Below, one piece after another: positions 9,468 through 17,389 of a stretch of DNA of 64,000 bases. Each line of letters opens with the position of its first letter. The first letter of the stretch is position 1. Location of the stretch: contig NZ_JHWJ01000001.1 of assembly GCF_000687555.1 (NCBI RefSeq), positions 248,001 to 312,000 on the forward strand. The letters run 5' to 3'. A model generated the notes under the pieces. The model worked only from the letters and a program-made list of their open reading frames with translations. It was not told where the DNA came from and ran no database searches. Source of the stretch: [Clostridium] aerotolerans DSM 5434. GTDB taxonomy: Bacteria > Bacillota > Clostridia > Lachnospirales > Lachnospiraceae. The position numbers and the translations under genes were made by a program.

Positions 9468-9899
9468 ATGAAAAACTTATATGTACTCAGTGCCTACGAA
9501 ACCAGCGCTGAAAAATTTTTTGAAAATTTAAAACAATATCAGGTAGATCTGGTGCTTGATATCAGGCAAAAGAATGACTCCCAGCTGTGCGGCTTTACGA
9601 AAAAAAGAGATTTAGAGTATTTTGTAAGAACCATTACTGGTGCCGCATATGTCCATGATCTGGCCCTGGCCCCTACGGTTGAGCTTCTAAATCCATATCT
9701 TAAGCATTGGACTTCATGGGACCAGTATGAGAATGGATATCAGGCTTTAATGAGGGAGAGGGACATCCTTTCTCATTTTAAAACTAATTATGAAAAATAT
9801 TCTGGAATCTGCCTGATTGGCACAGAGACAAAGAAGAGAAGATCCCATAGTGAGATCCTGTATTCCATGCTTTTGAACCATTTTCAAATAATAAAATGA
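9468..9899 (+). CDS. DUF488 family protein
   Basis: 143 residues from ATG 9468, preceded by GGAGG at 9458-9462; an ATG at 9450 lies upstream of that site. The DIRQKNDSQLCGFTKKRDLEYF segment, the LAPTVELL motif and the WDQYENGYQALMRERDI stretch match the DUF488 fold. Function is unknown; the C-terminal half (GICLIGTETKKRRSHSEIL) is where family members place a conserved Cys/His set, and here the Cys of CLIG and a His are present. It is divergent from the amino acid permease. Confidence 0.8.
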   Translation: MKNLYVLSAYETSAEKFFENLKQYQVDLVLDIRQKNDSQLCGFTKKRDLEYFVRTITGAAYVHDLALAPTVELLNPYLKHWTSWDQYENGYQALMRERDILSHFKTNYEKYSGICLIGTETKKRRSHSEILYSMLLNHFQIIK

Positions 9900-10087
9900 A
9901 AAAGATTGTGCTACGTTGTAATAACAACAGACATGTATCCTATATGATGTTATCCTGTACAAGGAATGAGGGCAGGGCAAATGCCTAAGGAACCTCTTCC
10001 TTATATCACTCACCAATCATATTGGCAAGTATGTGCACCAAATAAAAAGGTGCTGTGCATAATAATTTACTTTAGGAGGTAATGAAT
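9900..10087. other. Upstream region of hcp with inverted repeats
   Basis: Three structures are visible: GTTGT-AATA-ACAAC (9915-9928), a possible operator; a longer imperfect pairing of AAGGAA..AGG with CCTCTTCCTT (about 9960-10003); and GTGCACC/GGTGC pairing (about 10033-10053) just before the AGGAGGT ribosome site at 10074-10080. Together they suggest a long regulated leader. No known riboswitch class was recognised. Confidence 0.35.
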
Positions 10088-11719
10088 ATGAGCATGTTTT
10101 GTTATCAGTGCCAGGAAACGGCAAAGAACACAGGTTGTACAGTCATGGGCGTATGCGGTAAGACAGAAGAGGTTGCAAAATTACAGGATCTTCTTATCTA
10201 TGCAGTGAAAGGTATTTCTGAAATCGTAGTAAAGACAAATACCAACGTTGCTGACATCGTTAAGATCAATCATGAAGTAATCAAGAGCCTTTTTATTACA
10301 ATCACAAATGCAAACTTTGATGCAGATGCCATTGAAGCTCAGATCGTTCATGTACTTGGATTAAGAGATCAGTTAGCAAAAGACGCTTCTTATCAGGGTA
10401 ATAACGATGCTGCTGTATTTACTGTAAGCTCAAGAGAAGAGATGCTTAAAAAGGCTGCCAGCGTAGGTGTTCTTGCGACTGAAAACGAAGATGTTCGTTC
10501 TTTAAGAGAGCTGATCATTTACGGTGTTAAGGGTATGGCAGCTTATGTAGAGCACGCTTTAAACATTGGAAAAGAAAATAATGATATTTATGCGTTTACT
10601 TATGAAGCTCTTGCAGCAACCTTAAATGATTCTCTCTCTGCAGATGATCTGGTTGCATTGACCTTAAAGACAGGTGAGCTTGGAGTAAGTGCAATGGCGC
10701 TTCTTGATGAGGCTAATACATCCCGTTACGGAAATCCAGAGATCACAACTGTTAATATCGGCGTTAGAAAGAATCCGGCTATCCTTATTTCCGGTCATGA
10801 CTTAGTTGATATGGAGCAGCTGTTAGAGCAGACACAGGGAACAGGCGTTGATGTTTATACACACGGCGAGATGCTTCCAGCTCACTACTATCCGGCATTC
10901 AAGAAATATGACAACTTTGCAGGTAACTACGGAAATGCCTGGTGGAAACAGGTAACAGAGTTTGAGTCCTTCCGCGGACCGATCCTGTTTACAACAAACT
11001 GTATCGTACCACCAAAGAATCCAGAAGTTGCTGCCAGAATCTATACCACAGGGGCCACCGGTTTCCCAGGCTGCAAGCACATCGAAGCAGATGAGAATGG
11101 CAAGAAAGATTTCTCTGAAATCATCGCACTTGCTAAGACTCTTCAGAGCCCGGATGAGATTGAAACTGGAACTATCGTAGGTGGATTTGCTCACAATCAG
11201 GTATTCGCACTTGCTGATAAGGTGGTTGATGCTGTGAAATCCGGCGCAATCAAGAAATTCTTTGTTATGGCAGGCTGTGACGGAAGAATGAAATCCAGAG
11301 ACTACTATACAGAGTTTGCTGAGAGGCTTCCAAAGGATACTGTAATCTTAACTGCTGGCTGTGCAAAGTACAGATATAATAAGCTTCAGCTTGGCGATAT
11401 CGGCGGTATTCCAAGAGTATTAGATGCAGGACAGTGTAATGACTCTTACTCTTTAGCTTTAATCGCTCTTAAGCTGAAAGAAGTATTCGAGTTAAATGAT
11501 GTAAATGATCTTCCAATCGCTTACAACATCGCCTGGTATGAGCAGAAGGCCGTTATCGTACTTCTTGCACTTCTTCACTTAGGCGTAAAGAACATTCACT
11601 TAGGACCGACATTACCAGGATTCTTATCTCCAAATGTAGCAAAGGTTCTTGTAGATACCTTTGGTATCGCTGGAATGGGAAGCGTAGATGCAGATATGGA
11701 ATTATTCATGAACGCATAA
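10088..11719 (+). CDS. hcp: Hybrid cluster protein / hydroxylamine reductase
   Basis: 543 residues. The start ATG 10088 gives [12 protein letters not shown] with 7 bases to the AGGAGGT site; ATG 10082 would be only one base from it. The N-terminal CxxC-x8-C-x5-C motif (Cys of [20 protein letters not shown]) binds the [4Fe-4S] cluster of anaerobe-type Hcp, and the hybrid cluster ligands lie in the GFPGCKHI and MAGCDGR / TAGCAKYR segments. Hcp reduces hydroxylamine and NO and defends against nitrosative stress. It has its own terminator and stands alone; a DUF1858 protein, a family often paired with Hcp, is at 34088. Confidence 0.96.
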   Translation: MSMFCYQCQETAKNTGCTVMGVCGKTEEVAKLQDLLIYAVKGISEIVVKTNTNVADIVKINHEVIKSLFITITNANFDADAIEAQIVHVLGLRDQLAKDASYQGNNDAAVFTVSSREEMLKKAASVGVLATENEDVRSLRELIIYGVKGMAAYVEHALNIGKENNDIYAFTYEALAATLNDSLSADDLVALTLKTGELGVSAMALLDEANTSRYGNPEITTVNIGVRKNPAILISGHDLVDMEQLLEQTQGTGVDVYTHGEMLPAHYYPAFKKYDNFAGNYGNAWWKQVTEFESFRGPILFTTNCIVPPKNPEVAARIYTTGATGFPGCKHIEADENGKKDFSEIIALAKTLQSPDEIETGTIVGGFAHNQVFALADKVVDAVKSGAIKKFFVMAGCDGRMKSRDYYTEFAERLPKDTVILTAGCAKYRYNKLQLGDIGGIPRVLDAGQCNDSYSLALIALKLKEVFELNDVNDLPIAYNIAWYEQKAVIVLLALLHLGVKNIHLGPTLPGFLSPNVAKVLVDTFGIAGMGSVDADMELFMNA

Positions 11720-11732
11720 TCAGTCTGTTTTG

Positions 11733-11777
11733 GCTGGTGATGGACGTTGCGCAGGCAACAACCATCACCAGCTTTTT
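11733..11777 (+). terminator. Rho-independent terminator of hcp
   Basis: Stem GCTGGTGATGG (11733-11743) with CCATCACCAGC (11762-11772), an inner GTTGC/GCAAC pair, then TTTTT. Confidence 0.9.
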
Positions 11778-11844
11778 GATAGGATAGTGGTGTAAGTGCT
11801 GGCTTACAATAACTTTTAGATAGTTTCAGTTTATGGAGGTAATG

Positions 11845-12381
11845 ATGAAAAAAGTAAATGTATATTATGAAAAACTGTATTACGGCTTCCCGGTCATTCT
11901 TGTAAGCTATTATGATACGGACGGCACACCAAATGTGACCACCATATCATCTTCCTACACCTTAAGGGACATGATGGCACTTGGTTTCAGCACAAAAGGC
12001 TACGCCTTGAACCGGATTAAGGAAGTATCTGATTTTGTAGTCAATATTGCAGACAGCAGCCAGATCGAAGCAATTAATTTCTGTGGAAAGAATACAGGAG
12101 CGGAGTGTAAAAAGTTTGACAGCATCAATCTGACTCCAGTACCATCTAAGGTCGTCAGTGCTCCAATCATTGAAGAATGCCCGATTTCCATTGAATGCAG
12201 ACTGACCGATGTGATTGAAAGCGAGAATCACATGGGAATCACCAACATACTGGCAAAGATCAAAGGCCGTCTTGTGGCAGAATCCTACTTAACCGAAGCC
12301 GGTAGACTGAAAGTACCAGCTTTTGATGAGGTTCTCTATATTGGAGACGGTGACAGCAAGGGATACCGGTTTATGAAATAA
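11845..12381 (+). CDS. Flavin reductase-like (FMN-binding split barrel) protein
   Basis: 178 residues from ATG 11845, 5 bases after GGAGG. The segment GFPVILVSYYDTDGTPNVTTISSSYTLRD and the later FVVNIADSSQIEAINFCGKNTG are typical of flavin reductase-like split-barrel proteins that bind FMN. Probably a small redox flavoprotein acting with rubredoxin/ferredoxin or on small molecules. It is monocistronic between two terminators, downstream of hcp, which suits a stress-response role but does not prove one. Confidence 0.82.
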   Translation: MKKVNVYYEKLYYGFPVILVSYYDTDGTPNVTTISSSYTLRDMMALGFSTKGYALNRIKEVSDFVVNIADSSQIEAINFCGKNTGAECKKFDSINLTPVPSKVVSAPIIEECPISIECRLTDVIESENHMGITNILAKIKGRLVAESYLTEAGRLKVPAFDEVLYIGDGDSKGYRFMK

Positions 12382-12386
12382 AAAAG

Positions 12387-12437
12387 AACGGATCAGGGAG
12401 ATGCGTAGATTTCACCGTCCCAGATCCGTTTTTTTAT
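12387..12437 (+). terminator. Terminator after flavin reductase gene
   Basis: AACGGATC (12387-12394) pairs with GATCCGTT (12423-12430), with an inner GGGA/TCCC, followed by a T-run. Confidence 0.85.
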
Positions 12438-12448
12438 TTTGTCAAATA

Positions 12449-12601
12449 TTAATCCTGTAAGTCGCTGGCGCAGGAACAACTGGAAGAGCCGCAGCCGCAG
12501 CCACAGCCGGATTCGCCCTGTTTCGCCTTTTTGATTCTTTTCACAATGATAAAACCTGCATAAGCTGCAATGAGTGCACTAATCACAATAGTAGCTAACA
12601 T
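12449..12601 (-). CDS. Small FeoB-associated-type Cys-rich membrane protein
   Basis: A 50-residue gene with start ATG at 12601 and GGGAGGTG upstream. Translation starts MLATIVISALIAAYAGFIIV, one membrane span, then a basic patch (KRIKKAKQ) and a Cys-rich tail (CGCGCGSSSCSC, five Cys). This matches the small Cys-rich membrane proteins often found beside FeoB, where they may pass or sense iron. There is no feoA or feoB in this window, so the gene is an orphan. A promoter with the same compound motif as the azoreductase promoter lies upstream on this strand, pointing to redox or metal control. Confidence 0.75.
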   Translation of the reverse strand: MLATIVISALIAAYAGFIIVKRIKKAKQGESGCGCGCGSSSCSCASDLQD

Positions 12602-12712
12602 AACAAACACCTCCCTGGATATGTACCAAAATCTTTTTGTTCTTTTTAGTTAGGTCAATCTAACCATAAGCTTAAAATGAAAGCCACTAACATGGCTCAT
12701 TGATTTAAACTT

Positions 12713-12779
12713 ATTATAATACTGTGGAAGTCTGCCGTAAAGTAGGCACCAATAAGTTACTAAGTAACTTATTGATACC
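12713..12779 (-). promoter_or_regulatory. Promoter with compound redox motif (Cys-rich protein gene)
   Basis: Read on the minus strand: GGTATC (12779-12774), 5 bases, GTTACT (12768-12763), 13 bases, GTGCCTACT (12749-12741), then TTTACG-N17-TATAAT with -10 at 12718-12713. A 25-bp palindrome with 12-bp arms (12750-12774, centre 12762) overlaps the hexamers. The same arrangement occurs before azoR and gapN. Confidence 0.6.
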
Positions 12780-12826
12780 ATGGAAGATTCGAATGAAACG
12801 ATAAAAGGAGCATATGAATTTTAGTA

Positions 12827-12893
12827 AGTATCTTTTTAGTAACCACACCACTAAAATGTGCCTACTTGCACAATTTTTGGGGAATGCTATAAT
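12827..12893 (+). promoter_or_regulatory. azoR promoter with compound redox motif
   Basis: AGTATC (12827-12832), TTTTT, AGTAAC (12838-12843), 14 bases, GTGCCTACT (12858-12866) running into -35 TTGCAC (12866-12871), 16 bases, -10 TATAAT (12888-12893). Placement over the -35 suggests repression that is lifted by a signal. Confidence 0.65.
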
Positions 12894-12971
12894 GAAGTTA
12901 ACCAATAGATGGCAATGGAACGAAGTCAACCATCAATTTGTGAAGAAAATAACATAAAGGAGATTTTTATT

Positions 12972-13574
12972 ATGAGCAGAGTTCTTTATATTAAAGCAAA
13001 TTCAAAACCAGAAGGAACATCAAGAACATTTCAGATTTCAGATGCATTTGTGGAAGCGTATAAAAAACACCATCCAGACGACGAAGTGGTAGTTTTAGAT
13101 TTATATAAGATGGGAATTCATTTTTTAGAGGAAAAGGATCTTGAATATCACAATCCAGCCCCTGGAGTAGGAAAGGATCACCCGATTTTGAAATATGCCT
13201 ATCAGTTTTTGGAGGCTGACAAATACATTTTTGCAGAGCCTTTATGGAATCTTGGAATCCCGGCTATTTTAAAAGCATATATCGATTATATCTGTGTTTC
13301 CTCTATTACCTTCCAGTACACAGCAGAAGGCCCTGTTGGTCTTTGCAAAGGCAAGAAGGCCATCAATATTACCACAAGAGGCGGAGATTACAGCTCTGAT
13401 ATCGCAAAAGAGTTTGAATTAGGTGATAAATATCTAAGAACCATCATAGCCTTCCTAGGAGTTACTGATTTTACAACCATAGCTGCTGACCAGCTTGATG
13501 TGATTGGTGTTGACGTGGAGAAAATGGTGGCAGAAGATATAGAAAAGGCTGTGAAAATAGCTGAAACGTTCTAA
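12972..13574 (+). CDS. azoR: FMN-dependent NADH-azoreductase / quinone reductase
   Basis: 200 residues from ATG 12972 with AAGGAG 9 bases upstream; an earlier in-frame ATG at 12909 lies before the ribosome site. Flavodoxin-like fold with the AzoR signatures LYIKANSKPEGTSRTFQI at the N-terminus, EPLWNLGIPAILKAYIDYI and KAINITTRGGDYS. AzoR enzymes reduce azo compounds and quinones with NADH and protect from electrophiles. The promoter carries an operator-like motif shared with two neighbours, and an HxlR regulator, a family that often controls azoR genes, is 3.2 kb away. Confidence 0.9.
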   Translation: MSRVLYIKANSKPEGTSRTFQISDAFVEAYKKHHPDDEVVVLDLYKMGIHFLEEKDLEYHNPAPGVGKDHPILKYAYQFLEADKYIFAEPLWNLGIPAILKAYIDYICVSSITFQYTAEGPVGLCKGKKAINITTRGGDYSSDIAKEFELGDKYLRTIIAFLGVTDFTTIAADQLDVIGVDVEKMVAEDIEKAVKIAETF

Positions 13575-13590
13575 CAGAATAAAAAAATGG

Positions 13591-13614
13591 CGGCGGTTCC
13601 TTCTGGGACCGCCG
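13591..13614. terminator. Bidirectional terminator, azoR / citC-like
   Basis: CGGCGGTTCC (13591-13600) pairs with GGGACCGCCG (13605-13614). On the minus strand a run of seven T follows, serving the CitC-like gene; on the plus strand it closes azoR. Confidence 0.85.
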
Positions 13615-13623
13615 TTACCTGTT

Positions 13624-14670
13624 TTAGTAATGAATGACTTGTTCTGCTTCTTTGATTTTCTTAATAATAGGCTCTGCCTCCGGGCTTTCAAAGAAGCGTA
13701 TGGTAGTCTCCGGTAGTAAGGAAGTCAGATGAGAGAAATCACCTTCCTTAATCAGCTTTCTTACGGTCGATGCACTGATGACCGTTCCTTCTGCTTCCTT
13801 TCTGGGGATAATAATACATTCAATCCCAGCTTCCGGAAGCCGTTCCTTCATGATCTCATTATAGATAGCAGTGACCTGGCTGGTAGGCTCTTCTCCTACG
13901 TACCTTCTGTTAATTCCCAGAGACTCTGAAATCTTAATAAAGATCCCAAGATCTAAAAGGGCATGGCTTTCGATCACGGATGTTTCGTCCTTTTGGAAGT
14001 AGCTTGGGAACGTGGCATTGCTTATGATGTAAGGGCCGCTGTCATGGTAGCATATGTTGTTTAGATGGGCCGTCCCCTCCATAATCAGGCGTTTTCTCAC
14101 AGAAAACGGAATGAGGCTTACATCCTCGCTGACGATAAAAAGGTGAACCACATCATTTTCTGCAGCAGCCTTTTCCACCAGGGTAAGATGTCCCAGGGTA
14201 AAAGGATTGGCATTCATTACGATGGCAGCAACATTCTTACCTTCTTTTTTATTCTCACCAAGGCGGCTTAAATAATCCTGAAAGCCCCGTCTTTTGTTCT
14301 CCATAAATACTACCTTGCCTTCGATTCTTACAATCTCATAAAATCCAAGATCAGAAAAGAATTTAGAGGAAGTTGATTTGGTGTAGAGGAAAATGTGGGA
14401 GTTGCCCTGTGAGAACTGATACTCAGTCAGATGGGACATGATCTGATTCATGAGACCTTCTCCCTGATGAGCGCTGCTGACCGCCAGACAACGTAAGGTA
14501 TTGCCATAGCAGCTTCCTGTGGCAACGACGTTAAAATCCTCGTCGAACATAGCACATGTATAATCCAGGTTTTTGTCTCTTCGGATTCCTTCTCCCAAAA
14601 GAAGCTGGTCTATGAGCTGGTTGCTCCTTTTATCATCGGGGGAAACTTTAGAAATAGAATATTCACTCAT
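13624..14670 (-). CDS. [Citrate (pro-3S)-lyase] ligase-like protein
   Basis: 348 residues from ATG 14670 with AAGGAG upstream; 54 further in-frame residues before it have no coding look. N-terminal GNAT-like half (CLAVSSAHQGEGLMNQIMSHL) and C-terminal nucleotidyltransferase half with IVMNANPFTLGHLTLVEKAA (the HxGH-type site), FSVRKRLI and ISASTVRKLI. CitC acetylates the prosthetic group of citrate lyase with ATP. No citDEF, citX or citG is nearby, so it is a stand-alone CitC-family protein whose acceptor may be a citrate lyase encoded elsewhere or another substrate. Confidence 0.85.
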   Translation of the reverse strand: MSEYSISKVSPDDKRSNQLIDQLLLGEGIRRDKNLDYTCAMFDEDFNVVATGSCYGNTLRCLAVSSAHQGEGLMNQIMSHLTEYQFSQGNSHIFLYTKSTSSKFFSDLGFYEIVRIEGKVVFMENKRRGFQDYLSRLGENKKEGKNVAAIVMNANPFTLGHLTLVEKAAAENDVVHLFIVSEDVSLIPFSVRKRLIMEGTAHLNNICYHDSGPYIISNATFPSYFQKDETSVIESHALLDLGIFIKISESLGINRRYVGEEPTSQVTAIYNEIMKERLPEAGIECIIIPRKEAEGTVISASTVRKLIKEGDFSHLTSLLPETTIRFFESPEAEPIIKKIKEAEQVIHY

Positions 14671-15051
14671 AATTTGCTCCTTTGCATGATAACCTTTAAC
14701 ACATCCTCCCTGACCGAATATCAGGAAAGTGGTTCCACAAAATGCGGAACCGGAAACAGGTTTTATTTTCTTATAAATAATTGTATTATTTCCTATTAAA
14801 AATGTAAATAGCCTGGGAGCAGTTATTTGCATTTTCCTCTGTATCAGGACGTCTGATTCTGATATGATATGATTTTTTTGTTTATACTATACAAAAAGTG
14901 CTCCCTTACATGGGATAAAATAAGCTCGATTTCATTGTAATTTAAAAACGTCCCCAATGCGTTCCCCTTATGTTACATTTACAGGACTAAATTTGGAAAT
15001 ATTTAGCTATATATGAGATAAAACTACAAGAAAATCTCGTTTTAGCTCATA
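14671..15051. other. Intergenic region between citC-like gene and gapN promoter
   Basis: No gene of convincing coding character is seen. It contains an inverted repeat GGTTCC/GGAACC (about 14732-14752) just upstream of the CitC-like gene, then AT-rich DNA with poly-T/A tracts. Candidate -10-like sequences are present on the minus strand but none stands out. Confidence 0.3.
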
Positions 15052-15116
15052 GTTACTTTTTTGATACTGTGTGTCATAATAGTGCCTACTGGATAAAAGA
15101 ATACAAATGTTATAAT
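15052..15116 (+). promoter_or_regulatory. gapN promoter with compound redox motif
   Basis: GTTACT (15052-15057), TTTTT, GATACT (15063-15068), 13 bases, GTGCCTACT (15082-15090), 20 bases, TATAAT (15111-15116). Same order and spacing as the azoR and Cys-rich gene promoters. The 113-base leader that follows has a small GCCTG/CAGGC stem (about 15178-15192). Confidence 0.6.
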
Positions 15117-15229
15117 ATTAAGGATAAAGACACAAGAACTGTCTGAAGAATCAAAAAAATATGAATCAAAAGACACAGCCTGGCTGACAGGCATGAGTGA
15201 TATCAATAAAAGGATAGGAGTGTGGTTTT

Positions 15230-16693
15230 ATGATAACAGCTATCAGAGATGAAAACAACCGATACAGGAATTTGCTAAATGGCCAATGGGTCGGAAGCAA
15301 AAGTGATACTTATATTGAAATAAAGTCTCCCATAGACAACACAGTCTTAGGGACGGTACCGGCCATGTCAAAGGAAGAGGTGGATCTGGCGATAGAGACA
15401 GCGAGAGAAGCACAGAAGCTTTGGAGAAATGTTACCATTGATGAAAAAGCGGAAATTTTATATCGGGCAGCAGATATTCTTCTAAAATATAAGGAAGAAC
15501 TGGCAGATTTAATGATCCGGGAGATATCAAAGGACAGAAAGAGCTGCTGGTCCGAGGTAGAAAGAACGGCTGACTTCATTCGTTTTACCGCGGATACCGC
15601 AAAAAATATCTCCGGCGAGAGCATACCGGGAGACAGCTTCCCAGGTGGAAAGAACAATAAGGTATCTATCGTAAGAAGAGAGCCTCTTGGTGTTGTTTTA
15701 GCTATCTCACCTTTTAACTATCCCGTAAACCTTGCAGCCTCCAAAATCGCGCCAGGTCTTATGGCAGGAAATTCTGTTATATTAAAGCCAGCGTCTCAGG
15801 GCAGCTTATGCGGCCTATATCTGGCAAGAGCCTTTGAAGAAGCAGGCGTACCGGCAGGTGTATTAAATACGGTAACCGGAAAGGGCAGTGAGATCGGAGA
15901 TTATATCACCACTCATAAGGGCATAGATTTTATTAACTTCACCGGAAGCACAGAGGTTGGGGCTCACATATCAAGTATCACCAGTATGGTACCCCTCTTA
16001 ATGGAGCTTGGAGGTAAGGATGCTGCAATCGTATTAGAGGATGCGGATCTGGAGCTGACAGCAAGCAATATCGTTGCAGGCGGTTATTCCTATTCCGGTC
16101 AGAGATGTACCGCAGTAAAGAGGATTTTGGTGGTGGAAGAAGTGGCTGACCAGCTGATTGAAAAGATTCTGCCTAAGTTAGAGAAGCTTACCATGGGAAA
16201 TCCTGTTGAAAAAGATGTGGATATTGTGCCCCTCATCAGCACCAAAGCAGCAGATTTTGTCTGCGAGCTTATGGAAGACGCCAAGGCAAAGGGAGCAAAG
16301 CTTTTGGCAGGTGGAAACCGGGAAGGAAACTTAATTGAGCCTACGCTGTTTGACTATGTGACCACAGATATGCGACTTGCCTGGGAAGAGCCTTTTGGCC
16401 CCGTACTTCCGATCATTCGGGTAAAAGATAAGGATGAAGCCATAAAGCTAGCCAATGAGTCAGAATATGGTCTCCAGTCCGCAGTATTTACTCAGAATAT
16501 TAACAATGCCTTTTATGTGGCAGATAAGCTGGAGGTAGGTACTGTCCAGGTCAACAACAAAACAGAAAGAGGGCCGGATCATTTCCCATTCTTAGGCGTA
16601 AAGGCTTCCGGAATCGGTACTCAGGGAATCCGCTATTCCATTGAGTCCATGTCAAGACCAAAGGTAACGGTAATCAACTTGTCAAATAATTAA
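15230..16693 (+). CDS. gapN: NADP-dependent non-phosphorylating glyceraldehyde-3-phosphate dehydrogenase
   Basis: 487-residue aldehyde dehydrogenase. Catalytic Cys in GQRCTAVKR, general-base Glu in LMELGGKDA, cofactor loop FTGSTEVG. The C-terminal NNKTERGPDHFPFLGVKASGIGTQGIRYSIESM stretch is diagnostic of GapN rather than generic ALDH. GapN oxidises glyceraldehyde 3-phosphate straight to 3-phosphoglycerate, making NADPH at the cost of ATP. Sharing a promoter motif with azoR suggests that NADPH supply is raised under electrophile or oxidative stress; that link is inference. Confidence 0.9.
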   Translation: MITAIRDENNRYRNLLNGQWVGSKSDTYIEIKSPIDNTVLGTVPAMSKEEVDLAIETAREAQKLWRNVTIDEKAEILYRAADILLKYKEELADLMIREISKDRKSCWSEVERTADFIRFTADTAKNISGESIPGDSFPGGKNNKVSIVRREPLGVVLAISPFNYPVNLAASKIAPGLMAGNSVILKPASQGSLCGLYLARAFEEAGVPAGVLNTVTGKGSEIGDYITTHKGIDFINFTGSTEVGAHISSITSMVPLLMELGGKDAAIVLEDADLELTASNIVAGGYSYSGQRCTAVKRILVVEEVADQLIEKILPKLEKLTMGNPVEKDVDIVPLISTKAADFVCELMEDAKAKGAKLLAGGNREGNLIEPTLFDYVTTDMRLAWEEPFGPVLPIIRVKDKDEAIKLANESEYGLQSAVFTQNINNAFYVADKLEVGTVQVNNKTERGPDHFPFLGVKASGIGTQGIRYSIESMSRPKVTVINLSNN

Positions 16694-16715
16694 TAGAGGA
16701 ATGTTCTATCATAGG

Positions 16716-16773
16716 AAAAAGCCTCAGGAAGCATGGGACCGTAAGCGGGTCTCATGCCCTCCTGGGGCTTTTA
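16716..16773. terminator. Bidirectional terminator, gapN / HxlR
   Basis: AAAAAGCCTCAGGA.GCATGGGACC pairs with GGTCTCATGC..CCTGGGGCTTTT (left arm from 16716, right arm 16748-16772). It lies between converging genes and just overlaps the HxlR stop codon. Confidence 0.85.
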
Positions 16774-17187
16774 GTTTTCTGCGGCTCTATCTTCCTGATC
16801 GTATTCCGTATCAAGCTCCGCGTTTAAGTACTGGCTGCCAAAGGAGTGCATCAGTTCCAGAATGGGAATTATTTTTTCTCCCAGCTCTGTTAAGCTGTAT
16901 TCCACCCGGGAAGGTACCACCGGATAGACCTTTCGTTTTACCAGTCTGTCTTCTTCCAGACTGCGAAGCTGGGAGGTGAGCATCTTCTGGGTTATCTGTG
17001 GAAGCCGTTTTTTGATTTCACTGAACCGTAAGGTATTGCTGCTCAAATACCAGAGAATCAGGATTTTCCATTTACCTGAAACAAGCTCCTGGACCATGGC
17101 CATGGGACAGACGTTGTATTTCAAACATTGCCCTTTCATATAGCATTCTTCATGCATCGGTTTGCTGCAGATCACTTTTGTAGACAA
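16771..17187 (-). CDS. HxlR-family (DUF24) transcriptional regulator, Cys-rich N-terminus
   Basis: 138 residues with a TTG start at 17187 and GAGGTG 5 bases upstream. Winged HTH typical of HxlR/YodB: CPMAMVQELVSGKWKILILWYLSSNTLRFSEIKKRLPQITQKMLTSQL split over residues 27-75. The conserved family Cys is present (Cys27) with three more in the first 21 residues (Cys7, 15, 21), more than usual, suggesting thiol redox or metal sensing. YodB/HypR relatives repress azoreductase and quinone reductase genes. Together with the shared motif at azoR, gapN and the Cys-rich gene it is the best local candidate for their regulator (inference). Confidence 0.9.
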   Translation of the reverse strand: MSTKVICSKPMHEECYMKGQCLKYNVCPMAMVQELVSGKWKILILWYLSSNTLRFSEIKKRLPQITQKMLTSQLRSLEEDRLVKRKVYPVVPSRVEYSLTELGEKIIPILELMHSFGSQYLNAELDTEYDQEDRAAEN

Positions 17188-17242
17188 AATATCACCTCTT
17201 TTCGGTATATAAAATATATCAGGTATCTAAATCATCTACTCC

Positions 17243-17281
17243 ATTATACCATTCCACAAGAAAATGTAAATACGAAGGCAC
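17243..17281 (-). promoter_or_regulatory. Promoter of the HxlR gene
   Basis: On the minus strand GTGCCTTCG (17281-17273), -35 TTTACA (17270-17265), 16 bases, -10 TATAAT (17248-17243). The GTGCCT box is a degenerate copy of the one at azoR and gapN; the paired hexamers are not obvious here. Confidence 0.5.
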
Positions 17282-17389
17282 CATTTTAGCCGTTGCCTTG
17301 ATTCTATGGGCCAGGCACCATACATATAATAGCATATACTTTTTCGCTTTGCTGCAAAATGTATGGACGGAAATGGAAGGAGAAAAAGA

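Noticed and set aside
14730-14755. Possible tRNA-Sec or other small RNA near the GGTTCC/GGAACC repeat
   Set aside because: No cloverleaf, TTCGA or UCA anticodon arm can be drawn; only a short inverted repeat.
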